NCBI RefSeq assembly: GCF_020424085.1 | Contig: NZ_CP080203.1 | Coordinates: 1,364,001 to 1,428,000, forward strand | Length of the DNA stretch: 64,000 nucleotides | Source of the DNA: Mycetocola spongiae | Lineage (GTDB): Bacteria > Actinomycetota > Actinomycetes > Actinomycetales > Microbacteriaceae | Direction: 5' to 3' | In this document: positions 44,428 through 52,656 of the stretch, piece by piece | How positions within the stretch are numbered: position 1 is the stretch's first letter | Layout of the letters: each line of letters opens with the position of its first letter | Notes under the pieces: model-generated | Seen by the model: the letters and a program-made list of their open reading frames with translations, nothing else | Databases searched by the model: none | What the model was told of the DNA's origin: nothing | Made by a program: the position numbers and the translations under genes

Positions 44428-44525
44428 GATGGGCTCTTCCTCTTGGCCGGGGCCGTTTCGGGTGGGTGATGAATATCACGCTACCGGGTTCGCGCGGGGG
44501 TGGCGCGCGCCGCCCCGGTACGGAG

Positions 44526-44561
44526 AACGGGGCCGGGCCGCGATCGCGCCCCGGCCCCGTT
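44526..44561. terminator. Hairpin between the M81 and CutC genes
   Basis: Arms 44526-44537 and 44550-44561 pair perfectly (12 bp), and the loop is largely the palindrome CGCGATCGCG. Little T-run follows on the minus strand, so it may only partly end M81 transcripts or act as a processing site ahead of cutC. Confidence 0.5.
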
Positions 44562-44571
44562 TATCCCTGCA

Positions 44572-46062
44572 TTAGGGCAGGATGACCGCGTCGAGCGCGG
44601 GCTCGCTATCAAAGCCGTCAAACGGGAACATCGGGCGATCGATGCGGTGGTGGCCCAGGCGCTCCAGGTTCTGGTCCACGCCGCCCGGGGTGAGCGCAAG
44701 CGTCCAGCCGCGCTGCACGTCATATAGCGTGGGCTCCAGATAGCCGATCTTGGTCACGATGATATCCGCGGCCTCGGGATCCAGGCCAAGCGCCAGGAAA
44801 TCGGCAACATCGTGATATGCCTTGCGGAACTCGGTCACGATGACACGCAGGCCACCCACCCGGATCACGGCGATGCGGCCCCCGGCGGGGTCCCCCGCGG
44901 TGAAGTTCTCCAGGATGCCCTCGATATGGGCGGGGCCGTGCGGGCCGGAGTCCACGCGGGCCCCGGCGTCCACGCTCACGGCATCGCCGATCTCATGGCC
45001 GGCCAGGATCTCGATCGCGGGGGCATCAAAGATCGATGCGATAAACGTGGTGGGGGAATCCTCGCCGGTGAGCTCGGGGGTATCCAGCAGGTGGGCGAGC
45101 GTCCAGGTCACGTCCCCGGTGCCGCCCGCGCCCGGGTTATCCCCCGAGTCGCTGATCAGATACGGGGTGGTCTCGCTCGCGAGTGCCCGCTGCACGGCCT
45201 CCTCCAGGGTGCCGGGGGGACCCACAAATTCGAATTCCTCGCGCACGTCCCAGAAGGCGCGGGCGAGGCTCTCGGCATGCGCGGCGATTATTTCCTCGTC
45301 ATAGCCGGTGACCACCACGGTGGCATTACAGCGCGGCTCATCGGCCCAGGCATAACCCACCCAGATCGCGGCGTCCACCACGCTGGGATCGGCCTCAACC
45401 GCGGGGATGCGCTCATAGAGCCCCTTCGCGGGCTCCACCCGGGTGCTGGTCTTCTCACCCGGGAGCAGGATCGGCACGCGCACCCAGGCCTTAAGCGGCG
45501 AGGTGCCGCGGCGCAGGCAGTCCACGAGGTTCACGATCGCGCGATCGCGGGTCTCCCAGGCGTCCTCATGCGGCGCGAGCCGGAAACACGTGATCAGGTC
45601 CACGGACTCCAGGAGCGGCCTGGTGACGTTTCCGTGCAGGTCCATCGAGGCGGAGATCACGGTATCGGGGCCCACCAGGGCGCGCACGGCCGAGACGAAC
45701 TCGCCCTCGGCATCGTCCATTCCGTCCACGCTCATGGCGCCGTGGATATCAAGGAAGACGCCGTCCAGCGGACCCTCGGCCAGCAGGGCGGACAGGCCGT
45801 CGAGGATGCGCCCGCGGATATCCGCGTAGACCTCGGCGAGCACGGGACCGCCGGGGATGGCGCGCGCGCCGAGCACGGGCAGCCAGTGCGCGGCGTCGCG
45901 CAGGGGTGTGCCGGGGGCGATCACGGCATAGCGGCTAACGAGGGCGTCGCCGTCGACGATGGGAAAGTCCCGGAACCCGGCGCGATGCGGCGAGAACGTG
46001 CTCGACTCGATGGCAAAACCGGCAATGGCGATGCGCGGCTTGCGCGCGGTTTTGGTAGTCAT
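44572..46062 (-). CDS. M81 family metallopeptidase (MlrC-like)
   Basis: A 496-residue member of the MlrC/M81 family, zinc proteins named for the microcystin-degrading MlrC. It shows the N-terminal domain IAIAGFAIESSTFSPHRAGFRDF, VFLDIHGAMSVDGMDDAEGEF, SMDLHGNVTRPLLESVDLITCFRLAPHEDAWETRDRAI (candidate zinc ligands in the DLHGN and PHED parts), and the C-terminal SDSGDNPGAGGTGDVTWTL. Substrates of most relatives are unknown; amide or peptide-like bonds in small molecules are likely. It lies between the ROK regulator and cutC and carries the shared motif in its promoter. A GGAGG stretch sits unusually close to the ATG. Confidence 0.88.
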   Translation of the reverse strand: MTTKTARKPRIAIAGFAIESSTFSPHRAGFRDFPIVDGDALVSRYAVIAPGTPLRDAAHWLPVLGARAIPGGPVLAEVYADIRGRILDGLSALLAEGPLDGVFLDIHGAMSVDGMDDAEGEFVSAVRALVGPDTVISASMDLHGNVTRPLLESVDLITCFRLAPHEDAWETRDRAIVNLVDCLRRGTSPLKAWVRVPILLPGEKTSTRVEPAKGLYERIPAVEADPSVVDAAIWVGYAWADEPRCNATVVVTGYDEEIIAAHAESLARAFWDVREEFEFVGPPGTLEEAVQRALASETTPYLISDSGDNPGAGGTGDVTWTLAHLLDTPELTGEDSPTTFIASIFDAPAIEILAGHEIGDAVSVDAGARVDSGPHGPAHIEGILENFTAGDPAGGRIAVIRVGGLRVIVTEFRKAYHDVADFLALGLDPEAADIIVTKIGYLEPTLYDVQRGWTLALTPGGVDQNLERLGHHRIDRPMFPFDGFDSEPALDAVILP

Positions 46063-46150
46063 ACCTCCAGCATTGGGGCCGCGCCGCGTGGATACAACAG
46101 AAACGGGCCCAAAACGGCAAAACGTAACATGTCTGTAATATTTGATCGAA

Positions 46151-46161
46151 AATCGAAGTAA
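46151..46161 (-). promoter_or_regulatory. Candidate ROK-regulon operator at the M81 promoter
   Basis: On the minus strand reads TTACTTCGATT, the same 11 bases as at 43179-43189. It lies about 90 bases before the ATG at 46062 in an A/T-rich stretch that also holds two TCGA units four bases apart. Confidence 0.45.
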
Positions 46162-46187
46162 GTTTGGCCCTACTCGAAAAAACTGGG

Positions 46188-47408
46188 TCAGGCCCGGGCG
46201 CGCGAGCGCAGATCCTCATCGATGCGCGCGGGATCCAGGATCTCCTGCAGCAGCGACCAGCCGATTCCGGTGACCCCACCGAGCCAGCCCACCTCGCTCA
46301 CCGTGACGTCGAGAAAATCGGTGGCCATCGGGAGACACTGGGTATAGATCGCCTGGCGCACCCCCGCGACAAAGGCCTCGGACTGCGAGAGCTTGCCGCC
46401 CAGCACCAGCATCTGCGGGTTAAAGAAGTTCACGATGGTGGCCAGCACCTCGCCCGTGCGCCGCCCGGCATCACGCAGATAGCGGGTGGCCAGCGGGTGC
46501 GCATCGCGCGCCACACTGATCAGGTCGTTCATGCTCTCCAGCTCCACGCCCTGCTCGCGCAGCTTATCGAGGATGGCCGAGCCGCTTGCGATCACGTCGA
46601 GGCAGCCGAGGCGACCGCAGGAGCAGGGCACCGGATCGGCATCCGCGAGCGTGACATGGCTGATATCCCCGGCCACCCCGCGGAAGCCGCGATAGAGCGC
46701 GCCGGAGGCGATGATGCCACAACCGATTCCCGTGCCGGCCTTCACAAAAACCAGGTTGTCGATGTCCTGCCCGCGATGGACAAACTCGCCGAGCGCCATG
46801 ATATTGGCGTCGTTATCCACGCGCGCGGGCAGCCCGGAGATTTTTTCCAGGAGTTCGCGCACGGCCACGCCGTTCCAGCCCGGCATCCGCGTGGGGGCCA
46901 CGAGCTTGCCGGTGCGGGTATCCACGGGTCCGGGCAGGCCCATCGCGATACCGGTCAGCTCCAGCGTGCCCTCGCCGTGGGCGGCCACCAGCGCGCGGCT
47001 GCGCTCCACGAGCTGGGTCACCACGGCCTCGGGGCCATCGGCGAGCGAGACGGTTTCGAGGGAATCGGCGATGATTTCCCCGCGGCGGTCAAGCACCCCG
47101 AGCGAGGCGTGATGCTCGCCGAGGTCGATGCCCACCACCACGTGCCGGCTCGCCTTCAGCGCCAGCGCACGCGGCTTGCGGCCCCCCGTGGACTCCCCCT
47201 TGCCGGTCTCCTCGAGGTAGCCCGCGTCGATGAGTTCCTCCACGCGCATCGCCACGGTCGAGGCGGAGAGCCCGGAGATTCGGGCCAGCTCGGCCCGCGA
47301 TCCGGCGCGTTCGGTGCGCACCAGCTGGAAGAGCGCGCCGGCACTCCAGGCCCCCTGCCCGAGCCCGGTGATGGGGGTATCGGGCAGACGGGACGCGGAA
47401 GCATTCAC
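46188..47408 (-). CDS. ROK-family transcriptional regulator (NagC/XylR type)
   Basis: A 406-residue repressor: winged HTH at residues about 20-75 (LFQLVRTERAGSRAELARISGLSASTVAMRVEELIDAGYLEE) fused to a ROK sugar-binding domain (VVVGIDLGEHHASLGVLD; VDNDANIMALGEF; zinc motif VPCSCGRLGCLDVIASG). It likely responds to a sugar or sugar phosphate connected with the ROK kinase at 36654. The start is GTG at 47408 with GGAGA eight bases upstream. It stands at the head of the M81-CutC-Dpp-kinase block on the same strand and probably controls it. Confidence 0.88.
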   Translation of the reverse strand: MNASASRLPDTPITGLGQGAWSAGALFQLVRTERAGSRAELARISGLSASTVAMRVEELIDAGYLEETGKGESTGGRKPRALALKASRHVVVGIDLGEHHASLGVLDRRGEIIADSLETVSLADGPEAVVTQLVERSRALVAAHGEGTLELTGIAMGLPGPVDTRTGKLVAPTRMPGWNGVAVRELLEKISGLPARVDNDANIMALGEFVHRGQDIDNLVFVKAGTGIGCGIIASGALYRGFRGVAGDISHVTLADADPVPCSCGRLGCLDVIASGSAILDKLREQGVELESMNDLISVARDAHPLATRYLRDAGRRTGEVLATIVNFFNPQMLVLGGKLSQSEAFVAGVRQAIYTQCLPMATDFLDVTVSEVGWLGGVTGIGWSLLQEILDPARIDEDLRSRARA

Positions 47409-47466
47409 GGGGTTCTCCAGAAAAATGAGCGATGGTGAGGGCGGTGTTGTGCTCCGACCCTACCCC

Positions 47467-47483
47467 ACTTAGTTCGTAATTGG
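47467..47483 (+). promoter_or_regulatory. Weaker match to the ROK-regulon motif at the regulator's own promoter
   Basis: ACTTAGTTCGTAATTGG resembles ACTTACTTCGATTTTCG upstream of the M81 gene, sharing ACTTA-TTCG. It lies about 60-75 bases before the GTG at 47408 and would permit autoregulation. Confidence 0.3.
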
Positions 47484-47650
47484 AGGAAGCCCGCATACTA
47501 TGACGGTGGGTGTCGCCCCGGGTGCCCGCGGCTCGTTTTAGGCAATTCCGGCATCCCGCATTGCCTGAGGCCCCGCGGGGTCCCGCACCGATATATCGCG
47601 CCGGATTCCCGGCCGGATCACGGGCGTGTCCGCGGGCCTTTCCGCCGCGG

Positions 47651-47680
47651 CACGGCGGAACCCGGCACGGCGGAACCCGG
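47651..47680. repeat. Two perfect tandem copies of a 15-base unit
   Basis: 47651-47665 and 47666-47680 are identical. No function is evident; it may be a slippage-prone tract. Confidence 0.8.
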
Positions 47681-47835
47681 CGAGCGGCGCGCGCCGTTCC
47701 CGGGGCCCGGCCGGGACCATCGGCTTGCGCGCCCGGGTGCGTGTAACTCCGGGCAACACCGCGCGTTCCCGCGCAGGCGGGAGTCACCCGAGTACGTCCG
47801 GAAAACACCGGACACGGCACCTCAAAACGCTCGCC

Positions 47836-47862
47836 ATATTGGGCGCGCTACGCGCGCCATAT
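47836..47862 (-). terminator. Possible terminator after rsrA
   Basis: GGCGCGC (47842-47848) and GCGCGCC (47852-47858) pair around a three-base loop, extended by ATAT/ATAT beyond a two-base bulge. It lies 40 bases after the rsrA stop. No T-run follows, so confidence is limited. Confidence 0.4.
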
Positions 47863-47902
47863 CCCCGAACCCACGCCGCAGCGGGGGCTCGGTACTCGGC
47901 CG

Positions 47903-48148
47903 CTAGGCGTGCTCCGCCTGGATGCTGCGCAGGCGCGAGAGCACCTGATCGCGCAGAACCTCGGGGGCCTGCTCGCGGCAGGCGCGCTGCACCACCTCGG
48001 TGAGCGTGCGCGCGAGATGGGCCTCGTCCTGGCACTCGGTGCAGGTCTCGAGGTGCTGACGGATATCCGCGGCGTTGGTCTTGCAGACCTCATCGCGCAG
48101 ATACTCTTCCAAATTACGTTTGGCCTGTTCGCAACCGCAGTCACTCAT
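47903..48148 (-). CDS. rsrA: Anti-sigma factor RsrA, zinc-binding redox sensor
   Basis: An 81-residue ZAS-family anti-sigma factor. The His32-x3-Cys36-x2-Cys39 motif ([10 protein letters not shown]) and Cys6, 26 residues before the His as in Streptomyces RsrA, form the zinc site; oxidation to a disulfide ejects zinc and releases the sigma factor. Its ATG overlaps the end of sigR by four bases, giving coupled synthesis. This pair controls thiol-oxidative stress genes, including the mycothiol system. Cys4 and Cys22 are additional. Confidence 0.93.
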   Translation of the reverse strand: MSDCGCEQAKRNLEEYLRDEVCKTNAADIRQHLETCTECQDEAHLARTLTEVVQRACREQAPEVLRDQVLSRLRSIQAEHA

Positions 48149-48870
48149 TGGGCGCTCCTTGCCTCGGCGGGATCGGTGTTGATTCCGCGTTCAATTGCAT
48201 AATCGGCGAGCAGGTCGCGTAGGAGGCGACGCCCGCGGTGCAGCCGACTCATCACGGTACCCACCGGGGTTTTCATGATGTCGGCGATTTCCTGATAGGC
48301 GAACCCCTCCACATCCGCGAAGTACACCGCGAGGCGGAAGTCTTCGGGGATGGACTGCAGGGCGTTCTTCACGGCGCTATCGGGCATCCGGTCGATGGCC
48401 TCGGCCTCGGCGGAGCGCGATGCGCGCGCGGTGGTGGACTCGGCGCCACCCAGCTGCCAGTCCTCAAGATCATCGATTGTGCCCTGATAGGGCTCACGCT
48501 GCTTCTTGCGGTACTGGTTGATATAGGTATTGGTCAGGATGCGATAGAGCCAGGCCTTGAGGTTGGTCCCCTGCCGGAACTGCCCAAACGCCGCATAGGC
48601 CTTCACGAAGGTCTCCTGCACGAGGTCCTGGGCGTCGGGCGGATTTTTGGTCATCCGCATCGCCGCTCCATAGAGCTGATCAATAAAGGGTAGCGCCTGC
48701 TCCTCAAAGAGCGCCTGCGGGTTGAGCGCGGGCGCCGAGGCGGCGGTGGCTTCTTCTTCTGACATCGGGGCTAAGTCTACGTCGAAACCGGAATCGATAC
48801 CCGGATCGGGGTCGCCGAGGCCCCGCACAACGTCGTCAAACGTCGTGTCCTCAATTATCTGTATCGACAC
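48145..48870 (-). CDS. sigR: ECF sigma factor SigR/SigH, thiol-stress response
   Basis: A 241-residue group IV sigma factor. Region 2 ([61 protein letters not shown]) binds the -10, and region 4 ([44 protein letters not shown]) the -35. About 55 acidic, low-complexity residues precede region 2. The GTG at 48870 has GGAG seven bases upstream; an internal ATG at 48765 would give a form 35 residues shorter but has no ribosome-binding site. Streptomyces SigR likewise has a long unstable form. It is coupled to rsrA and divergent from aroA with a 41-base gap. Confidence 0.92.
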   Translation of the reverse strand: MSIQIIEDTTFDDVVRGLGDPDPGIDSGFDVDLAPMSEEEATAASAPALNPQALFEEQALPFIDQLYGAAMRMTKNPPDAQDLVQETFVKAYAAFGQFRQGTNLKAWLYRILTNTYINQYRKKQREPYQGTIDDLEDWQLGGAESTTARASRSAEAEAIDRMPDSAVKNALQSIPEDFRLAVYFADVEGFAYQEIADIMKTPVGTVMSRLHRGRRLLRDLLADYAIERGINTDPAEARSAQ

Positions 48871-48898
48871 CGTTTCTCCATCTCTGTCGAAGTCCCGT

Positions 48899-48904
48899 TA
48901 CTGT
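48899..48904 (+). promoter_or_regulatory. Candidate leaderless -10 (TACTGT) of aroA
   Basis: TACTGT ends seven bases before the ATG at 48912. No Shine-Dalgarno sequence lies before that ATG. The alternative TATAAC at 48904-48909 is too close to the start codon. Confidence 0.4.
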
Positions 48905-48911
48905 ATAACCA

Positions 48912-50315
48912 ATGCTTGAGTCACGATATTCCGCACCTGAGTTCGATATTTACGCGCGCCACCGTCCCAGCGAGGACGGCGGCGACTGGCCCGCGCCCAC
49001 GGCCGAGGCCCCGATCGACGCGATTGTGCCGCTCCCCGGCTCCAAATCGCTCACCAATCGGGAGCTGATTATTGCGGCGCTGGCCGATGGCCCCACGCTG
49101 CTGCGCGCGCCGCTGCACTCGATGGACAGCGATGCCATGGTCGCCGGGCTGCGCGCACTGGGCACCCGGATCGAGGAGGTGCCCGCGGCCGGTTCCGGGG
49201 CGTTTGGACCCGATCTGCGGATCACTCCCGCGGAGGAGCTCATGGGCTCCACCACCGTGGACTGCGCCCTCGCCGGAACCGTGATGCGCTTCCTGCCTCC
49301 CGTGGCGGCGCTCGCGCTGGGCCCCACCATGATCGATGCCGATAGCGCCGCCCGCGGCCGCCCGATGGGCACGATCATCGCCTCGCTGCGCACCCTCGGC
49401 GTGGATATTAACGACGACGGCCGGGCCGCCCTGCCCTTCACGGTGCACGGCACGGGCTCCGTCCGCGGCGGCGAGGTGGCCGTGGATGCCTCGGCGTCGA
49501 GCCAGTTTGTCTCGGGCCTGCTGCTCTCGGCCGCGCGCTTTAACGAGGGCCTGGATCTGCGCCATACCGGCGAGCGCCTGCCGAGCATCCCGCATATCGA
49601 TATGACCATCGATGTGCTCGCCCAGCACGGTGTCACGGTGGAGAATCCCGAGCCCGGTCACTGGATCGTGACCCCGCAGGAGATCCGGGCCGCGGATGTG
49701 GATATTGAGCCCGACCTCTCCAATGCGGCACCGTTCCTCGTGGCCGCCGTGGCCACGGGGGGCCGCGTGAGCATCCCGGGATGGCCCAGCCAGACCACGC
49801 AGGTGGGCGCGCACCTGGCCGAACTGCTTCCGCTCTTTGGCGCCGAGGTGAGCCTGGAGGATGGCGTACTCACGGTGCGCGGCACCGGAACCATCACGGG
49901 TGCCGATATCGACCTGACCATCGGCGGGGAGCTCGCGCCCCCGCTCGCGGCCCTCGCGGCCCTCGCCGAAACCCCCACCACCCTCACCGGTATCGGGCAT
50001 ATTCGCCATCACGAGACCGACCGCCTCGCGGCCCTGCGCACCGAGATCGAGAAGCTCGGCGGCCGGGTTGAGGAGCTTGAGGACGGCCTGCGCATCACCC
50101 CGCAGCCCCTGCACGGCGGCCAGTGGCTCAGCTATCACGACCACCGGATGGCCACCGCGGGCGCGATCATCGGCCTGCGGGTTCCGGGGGTGGAGATCGA
50201 AAACGTCGCCACCACCGCGAAGACCATGCCGCTCTTCCCCGAGATGTGGCACCGCATGCTCGCGGGCGGCGGTGCCCCCGCCGCCACGGGGTTCACCCTC
50301 GGGAGCAGCCTGTGA
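48912..50315 (+). CDS. aroA: 3-phosphoshikimate 1-carboxyvinyltransferase (EPSP synthase)
   Basis: A 467-residue enzyme of aromatic amino-acid synthesis that joins phosphoenolpyruvate and shikimate-3-phosphate. Signature parts are LPGSKSLTNRELIIAALADG (residue about 40), VDCALAGTVMRFLPPVAAL, DASASSQFVSGLLLSAARF, DLSNAAPFLVAAV, HHETDRLAALRTEIEKLG and SYHDHRMATAGAIIGL. A polar N-terminal stretch of about 40 residues before the core is usual in actinobacterial relatives. Its stop overlaps the rsgA start, so both are made from one message. Confidence 0.95.
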   Translation: MLESRYSAPEFDIYARHRPSEDGGDWPAPTAEAPIDAIVPLPGSKSLTNRELIIAALADGPTLLRAPLHSMDSDAMVAGLRALGTRIEEVPAAGSGAFGPDLRITPAEELMGSTTVDCALAGTVMRFLPPVAALALGPTMIDADSAARGRPMGTIIASLRTLGVDINDDGRAALPFTVHGTGSVRGGEVAVDASASSQFVSGLLLSAARFNEGLDLRHTGERLPSIPHIDMTIDVLAQHGVTVENPEPGHWIVTPQEIRAADVDIEPDLSNAAPFLVAAVATGGRVSIPGWPSQTTQVGAHLAELLPLFGAEVSLEDGVLTVRGTGTITGADIDLTIGGELAPPLAALAALAETPTTLTGIGHIRHHETDRLAALRTEIEKLGGRVEELEDGLRITPQPLHGGQWLSYHDHRMATAGAIIGLRVPGVEIENVATTAKTMPLFPEMWHRMLAGGGAPAATGFTLGSSL

Positions 50316-51376
50316 CGTGGTGGGATGAGGTAAGCGGGGACGAGGACGAGGACTATTTTGACGAGTCCCGGATTCGTACCCGCCCCAATCCCAAGGCCAA
50401 TCGCCCGCGCACCAAGACCCGTCCCAAGCATGAGGATGCCGAGGGTGGGCGCGTGCTCTCGGTGGATCGGGGCCGCTATGCGGTCATGATCGACGAGGAC
50501 ACCAAGCGCGAGCGCACGATCACCGCGACGCGCGCCTCCGAGCTGCGCAAACAGGCGGTGGTCACGGGCGACCGCGTGGATCTGGTGGGTGATCTCTCCG
50601 GGGACGCCGGCTCGCTCGCGCGCATCGTGCGCATTCAGCCGCGCACCACGCTGCTGCGCCGCAGCGCAGATGATACCGATGAGGTGGAGCGGATCATCGT
50701 GGCCAATGCCGACCGGATGCTGATCGTGGTGGCCGCGGCCAATCCCGAGCCGCGCGCCCGGCTCGTGGACCGCTATCTGATCGCCGCATTTGATGCGGGT
50801 GTCACCCCGATGCTGGTGATGACCAAGACCGATCTGGCCGATCCGAGCGAGTTCCTTGCCAATTTTGTGGGCCTGGATCTTCAGGTCTTCACGAGTGGCA
50901 GCGATGATATGCCGCTCGCGGAGATCCGCGAGGCCCTGGTGGGGCATGAGACGGTCTTTGTGGGCCACTCGGGTGTGGGCAAGTCCACGCTCGTAAACGC
51001 CCTTGTACCCTCCGCCCAGCGCGCCACGGGGCATGTGAACGCGGTGACCGGCCGCGGACGCCATACGTCCTCCTCCACGGTGTCGTATCGGATCACGCAG
51101 CCCGAGGGCAATGCGTGGGTCGTGGATACGCCGGGGGTGCGCTCCTTTGGCCTCGGCCATATCAACACCGAGAATATTCTGCGGGCCTTTGGGGATTTTG
51201 CGGATATCGCGGCGACCTGTCCGCGCGGGTGTACCCATCAGGAGGATGCCGGCGATTGTGCGATCATCGCGGCGGCACACTCGGGCGCGCTGGGCGATTC
51301 CGGCCTCGCCCGCCTTGACTCGCTGCAGCGCCTGCTGAAGACTTTTGCCCCGGCGAGCCAGAAGAAGGACGAATAG
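50312..51376 (+). CDS. rsgA: Ribosome small subunit-dependent GTPase A
   Basis: A 354-residue circularly permuted GTPase that assists 30S maturation. Order: acidic/basic N-terminus, OB fold (GRVLSVDRGRYAVMIDED...TGDRVDLVGD), then G4 MTKTDLAD, G1 GHSGVGKSTLVNALVP, G3 VDTPGVRSFGLG, and a zinc knuckle CPRGCTHQEDAGDC. The start is GTG at 50312, overlapping the aroA stop (GTGA). A longer in-frame reading through aroA is a shadow. The aroA-rsgA order is common in actinobacteria. Confidence 0.94.
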   Translation: MTWWDEVSGDEDEDYFDESRIRTRPNPKANRPRTKTRPKHEDAEGGRVLSVDRGRYAVMIDEDTKRERTITATRASELRKQAVVTGDRVDLVGDLSGDAGSLARIVRIQPRTTLLRRSADDTDEVERIIVANADRMLIVVAAANPEPRARLVDRYLIAAFDAGVTPMLVMTKTDLADPSEFLANFVGLDLQVFTSGSDDMPLAEIREALVGHETVFVGHSGVGKSTLVNALVPSAQRATGHVNAVTGRGRHTSSSTVSYRITQPEGNAWVVDTPGVRSFGLGHINTENILRAFGDFADIAATCPRGCTHQEDAGDCAIIAAAHSGALGDSGLARLDSLQRLLKTFAPASQKKDE

Positions 51377-51399
51377 CCCGCGCCCCGCGCCGCCAGCCG

Positions 51400-52048
51400 G
51401 GGAGCAAAAGCAGGATCGCGAGCACCCCTCCGCCGGCAAATGCCGGGTAGAGGATATCCTCGCCGATGATCCCGGGGAGCCAGCCGCCCGGCACCGCCTC
51501 GGCCGCCGATGATTCCCCCGGTTCCCGCCGCGGTCCCGGGGGGTGCCGGACTCCCCCGCGGCGAGCGCTAACCCGGTGCGTGCGGCGGGGACCATTTGCA
51601 GCGGCGTCAGGACGGTGCCACACAGGACCAGGATGGCCGGGGCATCCGGCTGCTTGCGAGGAGTGTGTCGGAGGCCCAGCCCGCGGCCACGGGCGCGGGT
51701 GAGAGCAGTCCCGCCGCGGCACAGGCTGCCGGGATCGGCGTGCCAACCAGGAGGCTCACGCCCCCGACCGAAGGGGCCATCAGCAGCGGCCCCAGACATA
51801 AGCGGAGCCCAGCCGCTGGCCTGCGCGAGCCCCAATAGGATCATTGGCGGGAAAAACAGTAGCAGCGCGGGCACGATCCCCATGAGTTGCGCCGCGCGGA
51901 CCGAGGCGAACAAGCCGAGGGTCACGATCCGGCGCCCCCCATAGCGTTCCGCGAGGGCACCCCGGAAGAACCGGCCCACGGCAGAGGCGATCAGGGAGCG
52001 GGCACCGAGGTGTCCCGGCGTCGGCCGATCCGGTATCCGCGAGGCCAC
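51400..52048 (-). pseudogene. Decayed MFS transporter gene
   Basis: Minus-strand fragments of a membrane transporter lie in different frames. From about 51980 the reading GRFFRGALAERYGGRRIVTL, then IVPALLLFFPPMILLGLAQASGWAPLMS, looks like MFS helices 2-4 with motif A. The hydrophobic pattern then moves to another frame (LMAPSVGGVSLLVGTPIP), and a last hydrophobic helix (GGGVLAILLLLPGW) appears in a third near 51420. The beginning of helix 1 is missing. I infer several frameshifts and a lost start. Confidence 0.6.
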
Positions 52049-52104
52049 CGGCCCCGCGGGAGAACCGCGCGGTTTCTTTTCGTGGGGTGGCGCGGGATTC
52101 TCGC

Positions 52105-52110
52105 TAGGCT
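52105..52110 (+). promoter_or_regulatory. Candidate leaderless -10 (TAGGCT) of bcp
   Basis: TAGGCT ends six bases before the ATG at 52117; there is no Shine-Dalgarno sequence. Confidence 0.55.
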
Positions 52111-52116
52111 GGGATC

Positions 52117-52596
52117 ATGACTGAAAACGCGCGCCTCACCGTCGGCGAAACGGCCCCCGATTTTACGCTCACCGATCAGGACGGCTCGCCCGTCTCACTC
52201 TCCGATTTCCGCGGCAAGAAGGTCATCGTCTACTTCTACCCCGCGGCGATGACGCCCGGCTGCACCACCGAGGCCTGCGATTTCCGCGATAATCTCTCCT
52301 CCCTCACGGGAGAGGGCTATGTGGTCCTGGGCATTTCCAAGGACACCCCGGCCAAGCTGAAGAAGTTTCAGGAGGCCGAGCACCTCACGTTCCCGCTGCT
52401 GAGCGATCCCGAGCTCACGGTGCACCGCGCCTATGCCGCATATGGCGAAAAGAATAATTACGGCAAGATCGTGCAGGGCGTGATTCGCTCCACAATCGTG
52501 TTGGACGAAAACGGCGTGGTCACGCTGCCCTGGTATAACGTCAAGGCCACCGGCCACGTTGCCGGGCTGCGCAAGAAGCTGGGCCTCGCCGGCTAA
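52117..52596 (+). CDS. bcp: Thioredoxin-dependent peroxiredoxin, BCP/PrxQ type
   Basis: A 159-residue peroxiredoxin that reduces hydrogen and organic peroxides. The peroxidatic Cys49 in YPAAMTPGCTTEACDFRD and the resolving Cys54 five residues later are the atypical 2-Cys BCP arrangement. APDFTLTDQDG and the Arg in VIRSTIVLDENG complete the active site. It is reduced by thioredoxin. The appended GLRKKLGLAG helix is usual. It is a stand-alone gene ending in a strong terminator shared with the convergent membrane protein. Confidence 0.95.
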   Translation: MTENARLTVGETAPDFTLTDQDGSPVSLSDFRGKKVIVYFYPAAMTPGCTTEACDFRDNLSSLTGEGYVVLGISKDTPAKLKKFQEAEHLTFPLLSDPELTVHRAYAAYGEKNNYGKIVQGVIRSTIVLDENGVVTLPWYNVKATGHVAGLRKKLGLAG

Positions 52597-52608
52597 TTCG
52601 GGCAAGAG

Positions 52609-52648
52609 AAAGGGGGCGTCACCACGGTTGTGGTGACGCCCCCTTTTT
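52609..52648. terminator. Bidirectional intrinsic terminator after bcp
   Basis: A perfect 17-bp stem (52609-52625 with 52630-52646, GGTT loop) starts with AAA and is followed by TT, giving A- and T-runs usable in both directions. Confidence 0.92.
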
Positions 52649-52656
52649 CCATGCCG

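Larger units (their letters stand above)
47484..47902. other. 420 bases without a convincing gene, with a tandem repeat
   Basis: Extremely GC-rich intergenic DNA between the ROK regulator and rsrA. Open frames are composition artefacts. A perfect 15-base unit beginning CACGGCGGAA occurs twice in tandem at 47651-47680. Confidence 0.5.

Noticed and set aside
47651-47680. Tandem 15-base repeat as a CRISPR or iteron array
   Set aside because: Just two adjoining copies with no spacers and no cas or replication genes.
47484-47902. Overlapping open frames between the ROK regulator and rsrA
   Set aside because: Low-complexity Arg/Pro/Gly translations on both strands with no ribosome-binding site.
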